DNA from: Larkinella punicea
GTDB taxonomy: Bacteria > Bacteroidota > Bacteroidia > Cytophagales > Spirosomataceae
NCBI RefSeq assembly: GCF_003334855.1
Contig: NZ_QOWE01000006.1
Span: 186,001-250,000 of the forward strand
Direction of reading: 5' to 3'
Length of the DNA: 64,000 bases
Made by a program: the position numbers and the translations under genes. Below, in pieces: positions 34,964 to 43,663 of the stretch. The stretch's first letter is position 1; every line of letters begins with the position of its first letter. A model generated the notes under the pieces. It searched no databases, was not told the DNA's origin, and saw only the letters and a program-made list of their open reading frames with translations.

Positions 34964-35773
34964 ATGGATTGTGAAGTTGGGTATCTCCCGGTTTTTATGC
35001 TGATGACAGGGGTAATCTGTGCCGGTCTCTTTCTGGTACTGGTTCGGCAAAGGCAGTTGCGCAACCAGCTCCGCCATCGGCTAAAACAAGAATCCCTGGA
35101 ACGGGAAAGCCTGGCTTCCCGGCTGGAAATGCAGCAGGTGCTGCTACAGGAAACGGCTGACGAACTCCACGAAAACGTCGGGCAATTGCTAACCGTGACG
35201 CAATTGGTCATCTACACCATCGAAGAGAAAATTGGCGACTCATCCACTACACCTGATTTCAAAAAGGCCTTCGATTCGCTCCAGACCAGCATTCAGGCAG
35301 TGCGGGGTGTTTCGAACACCCTGATGAAGGGCCGGAACCCGGATTTGTGGGATGGGTTGAAAAAAATCGGTGATCGCATCCGTCAATCAGGCCCGTTCGA
35401 GGTCAATCTCACCCGGCATGGCGCGACCCGGCCCATTTCGCACCGGGCCGAACCGATTTTGCTCCAAGTTGTCCAGGAACTTGCCAAAACGGTTCTGGAA
35501 AAATCGGGAGGACCAAAATTGACGATCCGGTTAAAATACGTTCTGTCATCGTTATACATCACCCTGAGTGATGGTAGTTACAGATTTACCCTTTCTGCTG
35601 AACCAGGCAGAAATCAGGAAGGGGTTTCGGCCGCGATCCAAACGATAAACCGGAAAATGGCGCTGCTGGGTGGCCGGTGCCTGATCATCAGCGAGCAAGG
35701 AAAAGGAACGTGGGTCGTTATTCGGCTTCCAACGGAGTTCGCTGAAGCCAAACCGACTTCCGTCGGGCCGTGA
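34964..35773 (+). CDS. Small orphan histidine kinase-like protein with degenerate ATP-binding domain
   Basis: This 269-aa protein has one N-terminal membrane helix (FMLMTGVICAGLFLVLV), a coiled coil, and a HisKA_3-like phosphoacceptor helix (ETADELHENVGQLLTVTQLV). The C-terminal HATPase-like part is eroded: the N box reads QVVQELAKTVLEKS with Lys where Asn is expected, and the D-box region is LSDGSYRFTL. It may therefore bind ATP poorly and act as a partner or phosphate relay for the TPR kinase on the other side of the 244-bp gap. The two genes diverge and share an intergenic region. No response regulator is adjacent. The start at 34964 is the only ATG before the helix. Confidence 0.8.
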   Translation: MDCEVGYLPVFMLMTGVICAGLFLVLVRQRQLRNQLRHRLKQESLERESLASRLEMQQVLLQETADELHENVGQLLTVTQLVIYTIEEKIGDSSTTPDFKKAFDSLQTSIQAVRGVSNTLMKGRNPDLWDGLKKIGDRIRQSGPFEVNLTRHGATRPISHRAEPILLQVVQELAKTVLEKSGGPKLTIRLKYVLSSLYITLSDGSYRFTLSAEPGRNQEGVSAAIQTINRKMALLGGRCLIISEQGKGTWVVIRLPTEFAEAKPTSVGP

Positions 35774-35783
35774 ACGTGTTGCA

Positions 35784-36869
35784 CTAAACCACCATTGAGT
35801 GCGCTCCGGGAGGCATAAACCGGATCTGGTACGTATTTTCGTTCTGCGGAAAATCGTCCAGAAACTGCTGGATGAGGGCCGTATGGTTCGACAAAACCAG
35901 TTCGATGGGCCGTTGTTGAACCGTTGCTGCCGTAACGATCCATTTCAGGGTGTCGTAATCCGGGTTGCCGTGTTTCCCATTGGCCGAAATGACGTATTGC
36001 CTGGCCCGCACTTTCCGGAAAAAATCCAGCGTTACATTGCGGTCGCTGCCGTGGTGCGGAACTTTCAGCACATCGACATCGATGGAGCCGTCGGGCTGCA
36101 ACAAGCGGGTCTGCTTCAGGCCCTGAATCAGGTGATCGCCCCGGGCGTCGCCGGTCAGTAGCACCCGAACGCCGTTCGATTCGGCCAGCAGGCAGACGCT
36201 GCTCAGGTTCGGAATACTTTCGTCGGCCATCGCAAAACTTTCGATGTCGGCGGAGGCAACGGCTTCTTCCTGTTTATCGAGCCACTTTTGCCATTCTTTT
36301 CGCAGTTCGGTCAGGTTCCGGGCGGTGGGGCCAACCACCGTAAGCGTTATTCCGCCGATTTGCAGTTTGAAGGGATGGGCCGTGGCTTTGAGCAACCCGC
36401 CCGGCACATTGGGGTTAATCGGAATGTTCAATTGTTGCGCCCGGGTTCGCAGTTTGTTGCCCTGATTGATGGATTGAATCGTTACTTCTTCGGTATTCGC
36501 CATGCGGACGCCCTGCATACCCGCCTGCTGAAAAACTGCACTGACGCGAACGGCGATGGTGTTATTGTGTCCAATGGCTTTGTCGAAACTGTTGAACCAG
36601 AGTTGCGATATCGAGATTTGCGGGCGTTGCTGCAGTTCCGAAAACAGATCCAGCAAGCCCACGATGTGGTCGCCGTCGACGTGGCTCAACACCACCAGAT
36701 CGAGCTGCCCACCCCGTTGCTTGATGGCGTCCAATTCCCCGCTGAGGTGATTGTCATACGTCCGTTCCGGCCCGCCGTCGATCAGGATGTAGCGGACAAC
36801 CCCGGCCGTATCCGGGGTTTCTAAAATCAAACAGTCGCCGAATTCGGCCTGAATCATGCGAAATACCAT
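35784..36869 (-). CDS. ComEC/Rec2-type metallo-beta-lactamase-fold hydrolase
   Basis: The 361-aa soluble protein has no signal peptide. Metal motifs are in order: VVLSHVDGDHIVG (HxDxDH), LLTGDARGDHL (metal-bridging Asp), KVPHHGSDRNV and SANGKHGNPD. This is the arrangement of the ComEC C-terminal nuclease domain and its stand-alone relatives, probably phosphodiesterases or nucleases. The gene begins 21 bp after the stop of the subtilase gene on the same strand, so the two form an operon. MBL proteins of this type are often paired with proteases in predicted conflict systems (inference). No membrane channel domain is attached, so a DNA-uptake role is unlikely. Confidence 0.86.
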   Translation of the reverse strand: MVFRMIQAEFGDCLILETPDTAGVVRYILIDGGPERTYDNHLSGELDAIKQRGGQLDLVVLSHVDGDHIVGLLDLFSELQQRPQISISQLWFNSFDKAIGHNNTIAVRVSAVFQQAGMQGVRMANTEEVTIQSINQGNKLRTRAQQLNIPINPNVPGGLLKATAHPFKLQIGGITLTVVGPTARNLTELRKEWQKWLDKQEEAVASADIESFAMADESIPNLSSVCLLAESNGVRVLLTGDARGDHLIQGLKQTRLLQPDGSIDVDVLKVPHHGSDRNVTLDFFRKVRARQYVISANGKHGNPDYDTLKWIVTAATVQQRPIELVLSNHTALIQQFLDDFPQNENTYQIRFMPPGAHSMVV

Positions 36870-36890
36870 TGTTCTAAGGGAAAAACCGTG

Positions 36891-39149
36891 TCAAATACGT
36901 CCGAAATTCTGGATGGAAGGGGCCGTTAGTACCAGCGCAAAATCCTGCGAAATCGGTTTCGGAATGTTATAGGCACTCACCTTGATCAGATACCGCCCCG
37001 GTTGCGCAGTCTCCAGCCGAATGACCTCCACGTTGTTTTTCCGATCCGGCGTTTTCAGCAACTGATTGGCCACGGCGTCCTGATTGCCGACCCATTTGGT
37101 GGCTGGCCCGGCCGCCGGTCGGTATTCCAGCGTCAGATCCAGGTCGTTTTGCAGGGAGCGACCGGGAGAATCCGTGTAGACCAGACACAACCGCAGCCAG
37201 CTTGCCGCCGGGAGGTTAAACGCAAACTGGAACCGCTGGCCGGTGCGCACAAACCGGAGTTGTGGATCGTTTTTCCAGGAATCGATAAAAACCAGATCAA
37301 AGGTTTCCGCAGCGTTTGGAATGGTCCGGCCCATATCGATGCCCCCAAAACCCTGGTGGAAATTGGGCAGGGTAGGGTGTTCGGCCACGGCGCTTCGGCC
37401 CGTCAGCCATTTGGTGCCGTTGACGAGCGTGGCCCGGAGCAGCGCGGCACTGGGTTCGGCCAGGTTTCGGTCTTCGATGTAATACTGACGAACCAGCGCG
37501 GCACAACCGGCCACGAGCGGAGAGGCCATGCTGGTGCCGCCGTTGTAGGCGTATTCCGGGCGGGTGTCGGGTCCCCAGAAGTTCCGGAGGGGGGCCAGTT
37601 TGGATTTGGCCGAAACGATGTCGGTTCCGGGGGCCACCACATCGGGCTTGATCCGCTCGTCGTCGCAGGGCCCCCGGCTGCTGAATTCGGCCAGGGAGGT
37701 AGGGTCGCCCGACACGGTTTCGGACGAACTGGGGTTGACCGGAAACGAACCGCTCCAGACATTGCCGTAGGTGAGTGCTGCGAGTCCGCCGGTCGTGCGG
37801 TTGCTGCGGCTGGCGCCCACCGTCAGGGCGTTTTTGGCGGTGGCTGGCGACCCCACGGAGAGCCAATCCGCAAAACCGGGCTGCACCCGCTGGCTGGCTT
37901 TGGACGCGTCGCCATCATTACCGGCCGCAATGACAATGAGCATATCCCGGTGTTGATCGACATACTCGTCCACTTCGTTGGAATTGAAGGTGTAGCGCGC
38001 TTCCGTATTGGCGCCCCAACTGTTGTTGTGAATCCGCGCTCCCCGGCGGTAGGCTTCCTCAAACAAATCGGCGAGGTTGAGCGGCAAACCGCCTAATTCG
38101 CCCCGTGCATCGAGCAGAGACTGGAAAAAAATGGAGGCTTCGGGAGCGGTTCCTTTGATGGCTCCGCCTGATGCCGACCCGTCACCGGCCACCGATCCGG
38201 CCACGTGGGTTCCGTGGCCGTTGGGGTCGGAATGGTCGCCAGGCCGCCCCAGACCCACGGCTCCGATCAGGCGATTGACCAGATCCGGGTGGGTGTCGTC
38301 GATACCGGTATCGGCCACGCCCACAATCTGGCCTTTTCCGGTTTGGGGAATGTTGGTGGTCGTCAGCCCCGGCGGCACGGGTGCGTTATCGATCCGGAGC
38401 AACTGACGGGCCGCGTCGTTGAAGAGTTTCGGAGAAATATATTCTTCAATGTCAAACACTTCCGACATGGATCGGAGGTCGTCGAGCAAGGGGTCGTCTT
38501 CCAATGCCTGAATGCGAACTTTCCGATCTTTAGCCTGAACCACCAGGGCATTCCGGTCGCGGAGGGCATCCACCACGATGTCGAGGTCGTCGGGCAAATG
38601 GAGCAGGACGTCGTAAGTTTTAATACTACCCAATTGCGGAATGCCCCCGCCGACGCCACGGGTAGCCGTTCTGCTCCTGATGGCGGGTGTGGTATAGAGC
38701 ACCACGTCTGTAACGAACAACTCGTTGCGTAAATCCTGAACCTGTGCAATGGACAGTCGGGCGGAAAACGAATTAGGCGGAAAAAACTCAATCGGGTTGA
38801 CGTCCAGCACCCGCAGCCGATCCCGCTGGGATTCCAGTAGCGGACCGTTCAGGTATACTTTGTAAAAATCAATGTCACGCGGAAAATCTTCAGCATTCTC
38901 CACAAAACCGCCCCGGGGCCGACCGATGGAGAAACTCCCCGCCCGACGGGGCTCGACGTCATCGGCGGGCGGTTCCGAAACCGGGATTTCTTCCACAATC
39001 AGACCCTGTTCGCGTAAAGCCGCAATTTGGGTGTCGTCGGCACTGCCAATGACAAAACTCTCGGTTTCTTCGGCCTGGGAGAGCAATTGCCGGGCGGCAT
39101 CCTGCTCAAACTCATGCATGAAATGAGCAATAACACGTTTGATCGCCAT
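36891..39149 (-). CDS. Cytoplasmic S8 (subtilisin) peptidase with propeptide-like N-terminal domains
   Basis: The 752-aa protein has no signal peptide. The first ~260 residues look like two or three small alpha/beta modules similar to subtilase propeptides: KRVIAHFMHEFEQDAARQLL, IDFYKVYLNGPLLESQRDRL and IKTYDVLLHLPDDLDIVVDAL. The subtilase core follows, with D280 (VGVADTGIDDTHPD), H312 (NGHGTHVAG), the oxyanion Asn in NNSWGA/AAGNDGD, and S540 (GGTSMASPLVAG). The last ~130 residues form a beta-sandwich of the kind seen at the C-terminus of KP-43-like subtilases. It is first in an operon with an MBL protein. Regulated intracellular proteolysis is a reasonable guess; the target is unknown. Confidence 0.9.
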   Translation of the reverse strand: MAIKRVIAHFMHEFEQDAARQLLSQAEETESFVIGSADDTQIAALREQGLIVEEIPVSEPPADDVEPRRAGSFSIGRPRGGFVENAEDFPRDIDFYKVYLNGPLLESQRDRLRVLDVNPIEFFPPNSFSARLSIAQVQDLRNELFVTDVVLYTTPAIRSRTATRGVGGGIPQLGSIKTYDVLLHLPDDLDIVVDALRDRNALVVQAKDRKVRIQALEDDPLLDDLRSMSEVFDIEEYISPKLFNDAARQLLRIDNAPVPPGLTTTNIPQTGKGQIVGVADTGIDDTHPDLVNRLIGAVGLGRPGDHSDPNGHGTHVAGSVAGDGSASGGAIKGTAPEASIFFQSLLDARGELGGLPLNLADLFEEAYRRGARIHNNSWGANTEARYTFNSNEVDEYVDQHRDMLIVIAAGNDGDASKASQRVQPGFADWLSVGSPATAKNALTVGASRSNRTTGGLAALTYGNVWSGSFPVNPSSSETVSGDPTSLAEFSSRGPCDDERIKPDVVAPGTDIVSAKSKLAPLRNFWGPDTRPEYAYNGGTSMASPLVAGCAALVRQYYIEDRNLAEPSAALLRATLVNGTKWLTGRSAVAEHPTLPNFHQGFGGIDMGRTIPNAAETFDLVFIDSWKNDPQLRFVRTGQRFQFAFNLPAASWLRLCLVYTDSPGRSLQNDLDLTLEYRPAAGPATKWVGNQDAVANQLLKTPDRKNNVEVIRLETAQPGRYLIKVSAYNIPKPISQDFALVLTAPSIQNFGRI

Positions 39150-39452
39150 GACGGTAGGAGGAAGGATTTAGGGTGAATGAAGTACCTGTCGGGTGTTGAT
39201 GAAGCGGGGTTTTCCGGCCCGATCTACCAGACAGGAACGGATGCTAAGGTATCATTCTGAAACCCAGAATCCATCGTGTCGGAAACGGTTTTTACTGAAC
39301 GGTAAATTGGGAACCGTTGGCTCGTTTCGCTTTGAAAACCGCCCGAAAAGGAGTGGATGAAATGACAGGAGTATTTCGGATAAATAGCTGGTTTTTCGGG
39401 TAGAATTGAACCGAAATCCCCATTTGTAAGGTGGAAAACCAAGTGAATTCGT
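39150..39452. other. Divergent promoter region without a gene
   Basis: About 300 bp between the subtilase and hydroxyacid oxidase starts. Open frames here are shadows crossing into the oxidase gene. I see no clear operator or hairpin. Confidence 0.5.
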
Positions 39453-40508
39453 ATGGAAGCAATACCGCCCGGTGCCCTGACGCGTGATTTATCAACCCTG
39501 CTCAATCTGTTCGACTTTGAAGAAAGCGCGGTTGACTGGATGACGAAAATGGCGTACGAATACGTAGCGAGCGGGGCCGCCGATGAACTGACCCTCCGCT
39601 GGAACCGGCAGGCGCTGGATGCGATCAGGCTCAATCCGACGGTTTTGACGGATGTGAGCCAACTTGATACCAGCGTTTCGCTTTTTGGAACCCGTCTATC
39701 GCATCCCATTCTGATTGCGCCTACGGCCTACCATCGGCTCATGCATCCTGAAGGGGAACTGGCTACGGTTCGGGGAGCCGGGGCGGCTTCGGCGCTTTAC
39801 GTCGTCAGTTCGTTTACGACCACGCCCCTCGCCGAAATTGCGCAGCGGGCGACGCAGCCGCTCTGGTTTCAGCTTTATGTTCGGGATGACCGGGCGTTTA
39901 CCCAAAATCTGATTCAGGAAGCGGAAGCCCTGGGCTATCGTGCGCTTTGCATTACGGTGGATACGCCCACGCCCGGCGTCCGGAACCGGGAACACCGGAG
40001 CCATTTTAAACTGCCGGACGACGTGCGTACGCCCCACATGGGCGGGCCGTTGGTCGAGAAAAAACCGCTCACCTGGAAAGACATCGAGTGGATTCAGTCG
40101 TTTGCCAAAACACCGGTTTTGCTGAAAGGCATTCTGAACCCGGACGATGCCGAAAGGGCGGTTGAGTCGGGCGTTTCGGGTATCATCGTTTCCAACCACG
40201 GTGGCCGGAATCTGGATACCGTACCCGCCACGATCGACGCCCTGCCGCGAATTACGGAGCGCGTCGACCAGCGAATGCCGATTTTGCTCGATGGCGGCAT
40301 TCGACGCGGAACGGACGTGCTGAAAGCCATTGCCCTGGGTGCCAGCGCGGTTTTGGTTGGTAAACCGATCTGTTTTGGCCTGGCCTGCGGAGGAGCCGAG
40401 GGCGTGGCCAAAGTGCTGCAAATCCTGCAACATGAACTGGAACTGGCCATGGCACTGACCGGTCGGGCGACTCTTGCAGGCATCGACCGCTCGGTGATCT
40501 GGCAATAG
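39453..40508 (+). CDS. FMN-dependent alpha-hydroxy-acid oxidase (L-lactate oxidase/monooxygenase type)
   Basis: This 351-aa TIM-barrel flavoenzyme oxidises L-2-hydroxy acids such as lactate or glycolate. Family segments: EYVASGAADELTLRWN near the N-terminus, HPILIAPTAYHRLMHPEGE, PLWFQLYV, ITVDTPTPGVRNRE, VLLKGI with the catalytic Lys, and IIVSNHGGRNLD with the catalytic His, then LLDGGIRRGTDVLKA for FMN phosphate. The YVASGAADE start and lack of a membrane segment point to an oxidase or lactate monooxygenase rather than a quinone-linked dehydrogenase; motifs do not separate these. It is a single gene between the conflict-type genes and pirin. Confidence 0.93.
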   Translation: MEAIPPGALTRDLSTLLNLFDFEESAVDWMTKMAYEYVASGAADELTLRWNRQALDAIRLNPTVLTDVSQLDTSVSLFGTRLSHPILIAPTAYHRLMHPEGELATVRGAGAASALYVVSSFTTTPLAEIAQRATQPLWFQLYVRDDRAFTQNLIQEAEALGYRALCITVDTPTPGVRNREHRSHFKLPDDVRTPHMGGPLVEKKPLTWKDIEWIQSFAKTPVLLKGILNPDDAERAVESGVSGIIVSNHGGRNLDTVPATIDALPRITERVDQRMPILLDGGIRRGTDVLKAIALGASAVLVGKPICFGLACGGAEGVAKVLQILQHELELAMALTGRATLAGIDRSVIWQ

Positions 40509-40557
40509 GACGGCGGCTCATTCGTCCGCCGTTTTCAGGCTATCAATGGCGCAGCCC

Positions 40558-41454
40558 TTACGGTTTTTGCTTCAGATAGGGAGGGTCGGGCGGCAGCGGC
40601 ACCACATCGGTTTCGCCTTCGATCGCCGGAAATTCACCCATCTGCCACTTCAGTTTGGCGTGTTCGATAAGTTCCAGGCTGGTGGCTACAAAATTCCAGT
40701 AAATATGACGTAGTTCGGCAAAGGGCTCTCCGCCAAAAACATAAATCGTGCTGTTGGCATTGATCGTAAATTCGCAAAGCTGGCTGTTTTTAGCCACCAG
40801 AATGCGTTTGGGTTCGTAGGTATGGCCTTCGCTTTCAATGCTCCCTTCCAGAATATACAGGCCCGCTTCGCCCACCAGTTCATCACCGATTTTCAGGGTT
40901 TGGGTAGTTGGACTTTTGATTTCCAGAAAGAACAGATCGCTGTAAACCGGCACGGGTGATTTTCGCCCAAAGGCTTCCCCCGCAATCAGTTTATAGGAAA
41001 CGCCGTCGGTTTCCCAGGCCGGTATTTCGTCGGCATTCGCGTGGAAGAACGAAGGCGGCATTTCTTCCAGCTCTTTCGGCAGAGCCACCCAGATTTGTAA
41101 ACCGTGCAGGCTTTTGTCCGAATGACGCAGGTGTTCCGGGGTTCGTTCCGAATGGACGATGCCCTTTCCGGCCGTCATCCAGTTGACCTGACCAGGAGTA
41201 ATTTCTACTTCTGTACCGAGCGTATCTTTATGGAAAATGGCTCCGTCGAAAAGATAGGTGAGGGTCGACAGGCCGATGTGTGGATGGGGACCGATGTCGA
41301 TATTTTCGTGATCGCTCAGGTGGGCAGGCCCCATGTGGTCGATGAAAATGAAAGGCCCCACCATTCTCTTTTCGCGAAAGGGGAGGAGTCGGCCGACCAG
41401 AAAATGGCCGATGTCGGCCGGGCGTTCTTCAATAATGATGGAAATGTTCGACAT
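40558..41454 (-). CDS. Pirin-family bicupin protein
   Basis: The 298-aa product carries the N-terminal pirin cupin with metal ligands in FIDHMGPAHL, IGPHPHIGLSTLTYLFDGAIFHKDTLG and GKGIVHSERTPE, and a second cupin-like domain from ~170 (SDLFFLEIKSPTTQTLKIGDEL). Bacterial pirins bind iron; some act as quercetin dioxygenases, others as regulators, and the role here cannot be chosen. The Trp before GIVHSE seen in many enzymes is M-T-A-G-K here. It is convergent with the hydroxyacid oxidase gene and monocistronic. The start at 41454 matches the family (ISIIIEERPADIGHF). Confidence 0.92.
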   Translation of the reverse strand: MSNISIIIEERPADIGHFLVGRLLPFREKRMVGPFIFIDHMGPAHLSDHENIDIGPHPHIGLSTLTYLFDGAIFHKDTLGTEVEITPGQVNWMTAGKGIVHSERTPEHLRHSDKSLHGLQIWVALPKELEEMPPSFFHANADEIPAWETDGVSYKLIAGEAFGRKSPVPVYSDLFFLEIKSPTTQTLKIGDELVGEAGLYILEGSIESEGHTYEPKRILVAKNSQLCEFTINANSTIYVFGGEPFAELRHIYWNFVATSLELIEHAKLKWQMGEFPAIEGETDVVPLPPDPPYLKQKP

Positions 41455-41601
41455 AGGAACCCTACTTAAAAAGACACAATACGAAACGCTGGTCGAAACG
41501 GTCCACCGTAGCGCTAGGCGGGCGGAGTCGTTGCAATCCCGACTGACTCTGTAACCAATTTGTAATTCGCACTTTTTACTCGTTTATAAGCTTTCCGATG
41601 G

Positions 41602-42780
41602 CTATTTTTGACTATGCTGGCTAAATAAAATAATCCCATCGGTATCTTTTCCTAATTGCAGTCCGATTTCTACTTTGCCAAATTCAAATGCTTTTGGAAT
41701 CGTATTACCGCCCGCAAGAGCCTTGTAAAAGCCAACTGTGAAGCTGATAGCTACTTGGTCGGAAATAGCGTCTTCTATCCCTATGACAAAAGGGATATAC
41801 ATAGCTATCGCATCAGCTTGATCTTTTGAATAACATGAATTTAGAATGACGCACGAGACTTTAGACGAAAGCAGTTTGAAGAGATTCGTTAATTCGTTTT
41901 TTTTAATTAGTTTACTATTGCCAAACTGATCTTCTACCTGTATTCCCGTAGTGCTTCCGTGTCCCGAGAAATGAATGATATCAGGGGAGAAATCATGAAT
42001 GGCTTGTGTTATATCCCCGGCGCGTACTGCATTTCTACTATCAAGTATAAATTTATTTCTCAATCGTCCCTTAAGAAGAACTTCACTAATTTCACGATAT
42101 TCTTCCTGAAGCCTTAGCCGAGCGTTATTGACTGGATCCGAAGCGAGAAATAAGACTCGGCATTTGCTTGTTTTAATGACCTTTTTTGATTTTTTACCCG
42201 ATATGGGTTCTATTCGAGTTAGCTGATTAATTTCTCTTCTGTAATTTTCCAGGGTCGAACGGTTATAATGTCGAAGTTCCCCACTTCCAAAACATTCAGC
42301 TTGTTGAAGGATAGTGGAAAGCGCATTGTCTATTTCATGTTGACTAGACAGTCGATTCAACTCTCTTTCGAAAGCGAAAAGAAACTGTTTGTCATAAAAA
42401 TTATTGAGATCTAAATGCAGAAATCCGTCAAAAAGAACTAGCATGTCCTTTTCATTTACTCTGGCGGAAGTTTTTGCAATGATTCGAGTATTAGATTGAA
42501 AAAGATGGGCGATTTCGGCAATCCGAAGGCTGGAAAAACCAATGGTTAATCGGTACATAATCCAATCATATTTCGCATCCATCAGGATATTACAAATTAA
42601 TTCATCGGTTACCTCTTCCGGTGATATATAGTCGCATTTAATCTCTCTTTTAAGTGTTCGTTTTAAGAAATGTATAATGAGGGCATATTCAGACTTACGT
42701 GCGTCGTTTTCAATAATAAGACCATTGGTGAATGAAATGGGATCAGTTTTTTCGGCTAAAACAATACTATGATCGTTCAT
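41602..42780 (-). CDS. CHAT-domain (caspase-like) protease with possible receiver-like N-terminus
   Basis: The 392-aa protein ends in a CHAT caspase-fold domain (about 205-360): CRVLFLASDP, LRLQEEYREI, catalytic His274 in IIHFSGHGS and catalytic Cys316 in VILNSCYSKDQADAIA, then FYKALAGG. Residues about 18-120 alternate strands and helices like a response-regulator receiver domain (GLIIENDARKS, KYDWIMYRL, TRIIAKTS) but lack the phosphoacceptor Asp, so it would be a pseudo-receiver or a death-like adaptor (inference). CHAT proteins act as effectors in defence and cell-death systems. The gene is visibly more AT-rich than its neighbours, suggesting acquisition by transfer. No NTPase partner or substrate gene is adjacent. 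Confidence 0.88.
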   Translation of the reverse strand: MNDHSIVLAEKTDPISFTNGLIIENDARKSEYALIIHFLKRTLKREIKCDYISPEEVTDELICNILMDAKYDWIMYRLTIGFSSLRIAEIAHLFQSNTRIIAKTSARVNEKDMLVLFDGFLHLDLNNFYDKQFLFAFERELNRLSSQHEIDNALSTILQQAECFGSGELRHYNRSTLENYRREINQLTRIEPISGKKSKKVIKTSKCRVLFLASDPVNNARLRLQEEYREISEVLLKGRLRNKFILDSRNAVRAGDITQAIHDFSPDIIHFSGHGSTTGIQVEDQFGNSKLIKKNELTNLFKLLSSKVSCVILNSCYSKDQADAIAMYIPFVIGIEDAISDQVAISFTVGFYKALAGGNTIPKAFEFGKVEIGLQLGKDTDGIILFSQHSQK

Positions 42781-42893
42781 GCGCTAGCAGTATCTGGTTG
42801 CATTGACAGTATTTCTAATAAATGGAAACCTATTAATTTAATTGACGCCCGTCTAGCGGTCGCTTGGTGGCTTTTGGATTGCCGGATACCCCC

Positions 42894-43397
42894 TCACAGC
42901 CGTCGCTCGTGATGAATCGAAATGCTATAACCGCTATAGTTTCCGGCAATGCCGTTGCCCGAGTCGGCGGGTTTGAAACTGACAACGATTTTATCTTTGT
43001 AAAAGATCTGGCGTTCCGTCAATTCCGATCCGGCCACGGTTTCGGCGGGTTGAAAGCCCATTCCGATCAATTCCCGGCGCAAAACCGCCTGCACGGTTTT
43101 GGAAGGCTGCTGAAAATTCAGTAAGCCCAGCCGACCGTTGCAAATGTACTGAATCAGGGCCGACGTTTGGTTCAGCGAACTGATGTAGGGAAACGCCTGA
43201 AATTCGTAAATACAAGCCGGATTTGCTACACTTTCGGAGCAGTTTTTGAACAAAAATCCTTTTCGGAACAGGCAGGAATCAAACTGGGCGGTTTTCAGGC
43301 AGGTCAGGTCGATGAGTTCGCGCATCGTGATTTGCTGGGCGAAAACCGGACTGCTCAGGAGGAAGAAAAGAAAAATGAAGCGATGCCTGCGTGCCAT
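42894..43397 (-). CDS. Small exported protein of unknown function
   Basis: This 167-aa product has a signal peptide (RFIFLFFLLSSPVFAQQ). The mature part has four closely spaced cysteines near the N-terminus (LTCLKTAQFDSCLFRKGFLFKNCSESVANPAC) and a fifth (YICNGRLG), so one or two periplasmic disulfides are likely. The end shows an amphipathic beta pattern (QIFYKDKIVVSFKPADSGNGIAGNYSGYSISIHHE). I do not recognise the family. It lies between the CHAT gene and a family A repeat; the upstream neighbour on the same strand is 267 bp away, so it is probably transcribed alone. Confidence 0.7.
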   Translation of the reverse strand: MARRHRFIFLFFLLSSPVFAQQITMRELIDLTCLKTAQFDSCLFRKGFLFKNCSESVANPACIYEFQAFPYISSLNQTSALIQYICNGRLGLLNFQQPSKTVQAVLRRELIGMGFQPAETVAGSELTERQIFYKDKIVVSFKPADSGNGIAGNYSGYSISIHHERRL

Positions 43398-43442
43398 GTT
43401 AATTTTTAGGGAGAAGTGGTGTTGTTTTAGGACTTACGTCTG

Positions 43443-43561
43443 GAACTTTCGCCTTCTGCCCCGTTCCCCTAAAGGACGGTCGGCCGCTGCCGGACTTTTA
43501 GCATCCGGATTAAGCCGCGTCCAAGTCCCCTTTAGGGGAACGGGGCAGAAGGCGAAAGTTC
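43443..43561. repeat. Palindromic repeat family A, copy 4 (variant outer arms)
   Basis: Perfect 33-bp arms 43443-43475 and 43529-43561 hold CTGCCCCGTTCCCCTAAAGG instead of the usual outer sequence. The interior contains the extra CGGTCGGCCGCTGCCGGACT segment and the conserved loop GCATCCGGATTAAGCCGCGT. Confidence 0.92.
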
Positions 43562-43663
43562 TATGTTCGTTTTACAAACAAATAATTTGCCAGACTTGCC
43601 TGAAAAAGCGAAACGCCAGTCCAGGCTGGCGTTTCGCAATGCAATACCGCTAAAAGGAACTGC

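Noticed and set aside
39224-39709. Minus-strand open frame across the oxidase gene start
   Set aside because: It is antisense to the hydroxyacid oxidase, with low-complexity composition and no domain.
42781-42893. tRNA-like cloverleaf in the gap after the CHAT gene
   Set aside because: No consistent acceptor stem or T loop could be drawn, so no RNA gene is called.
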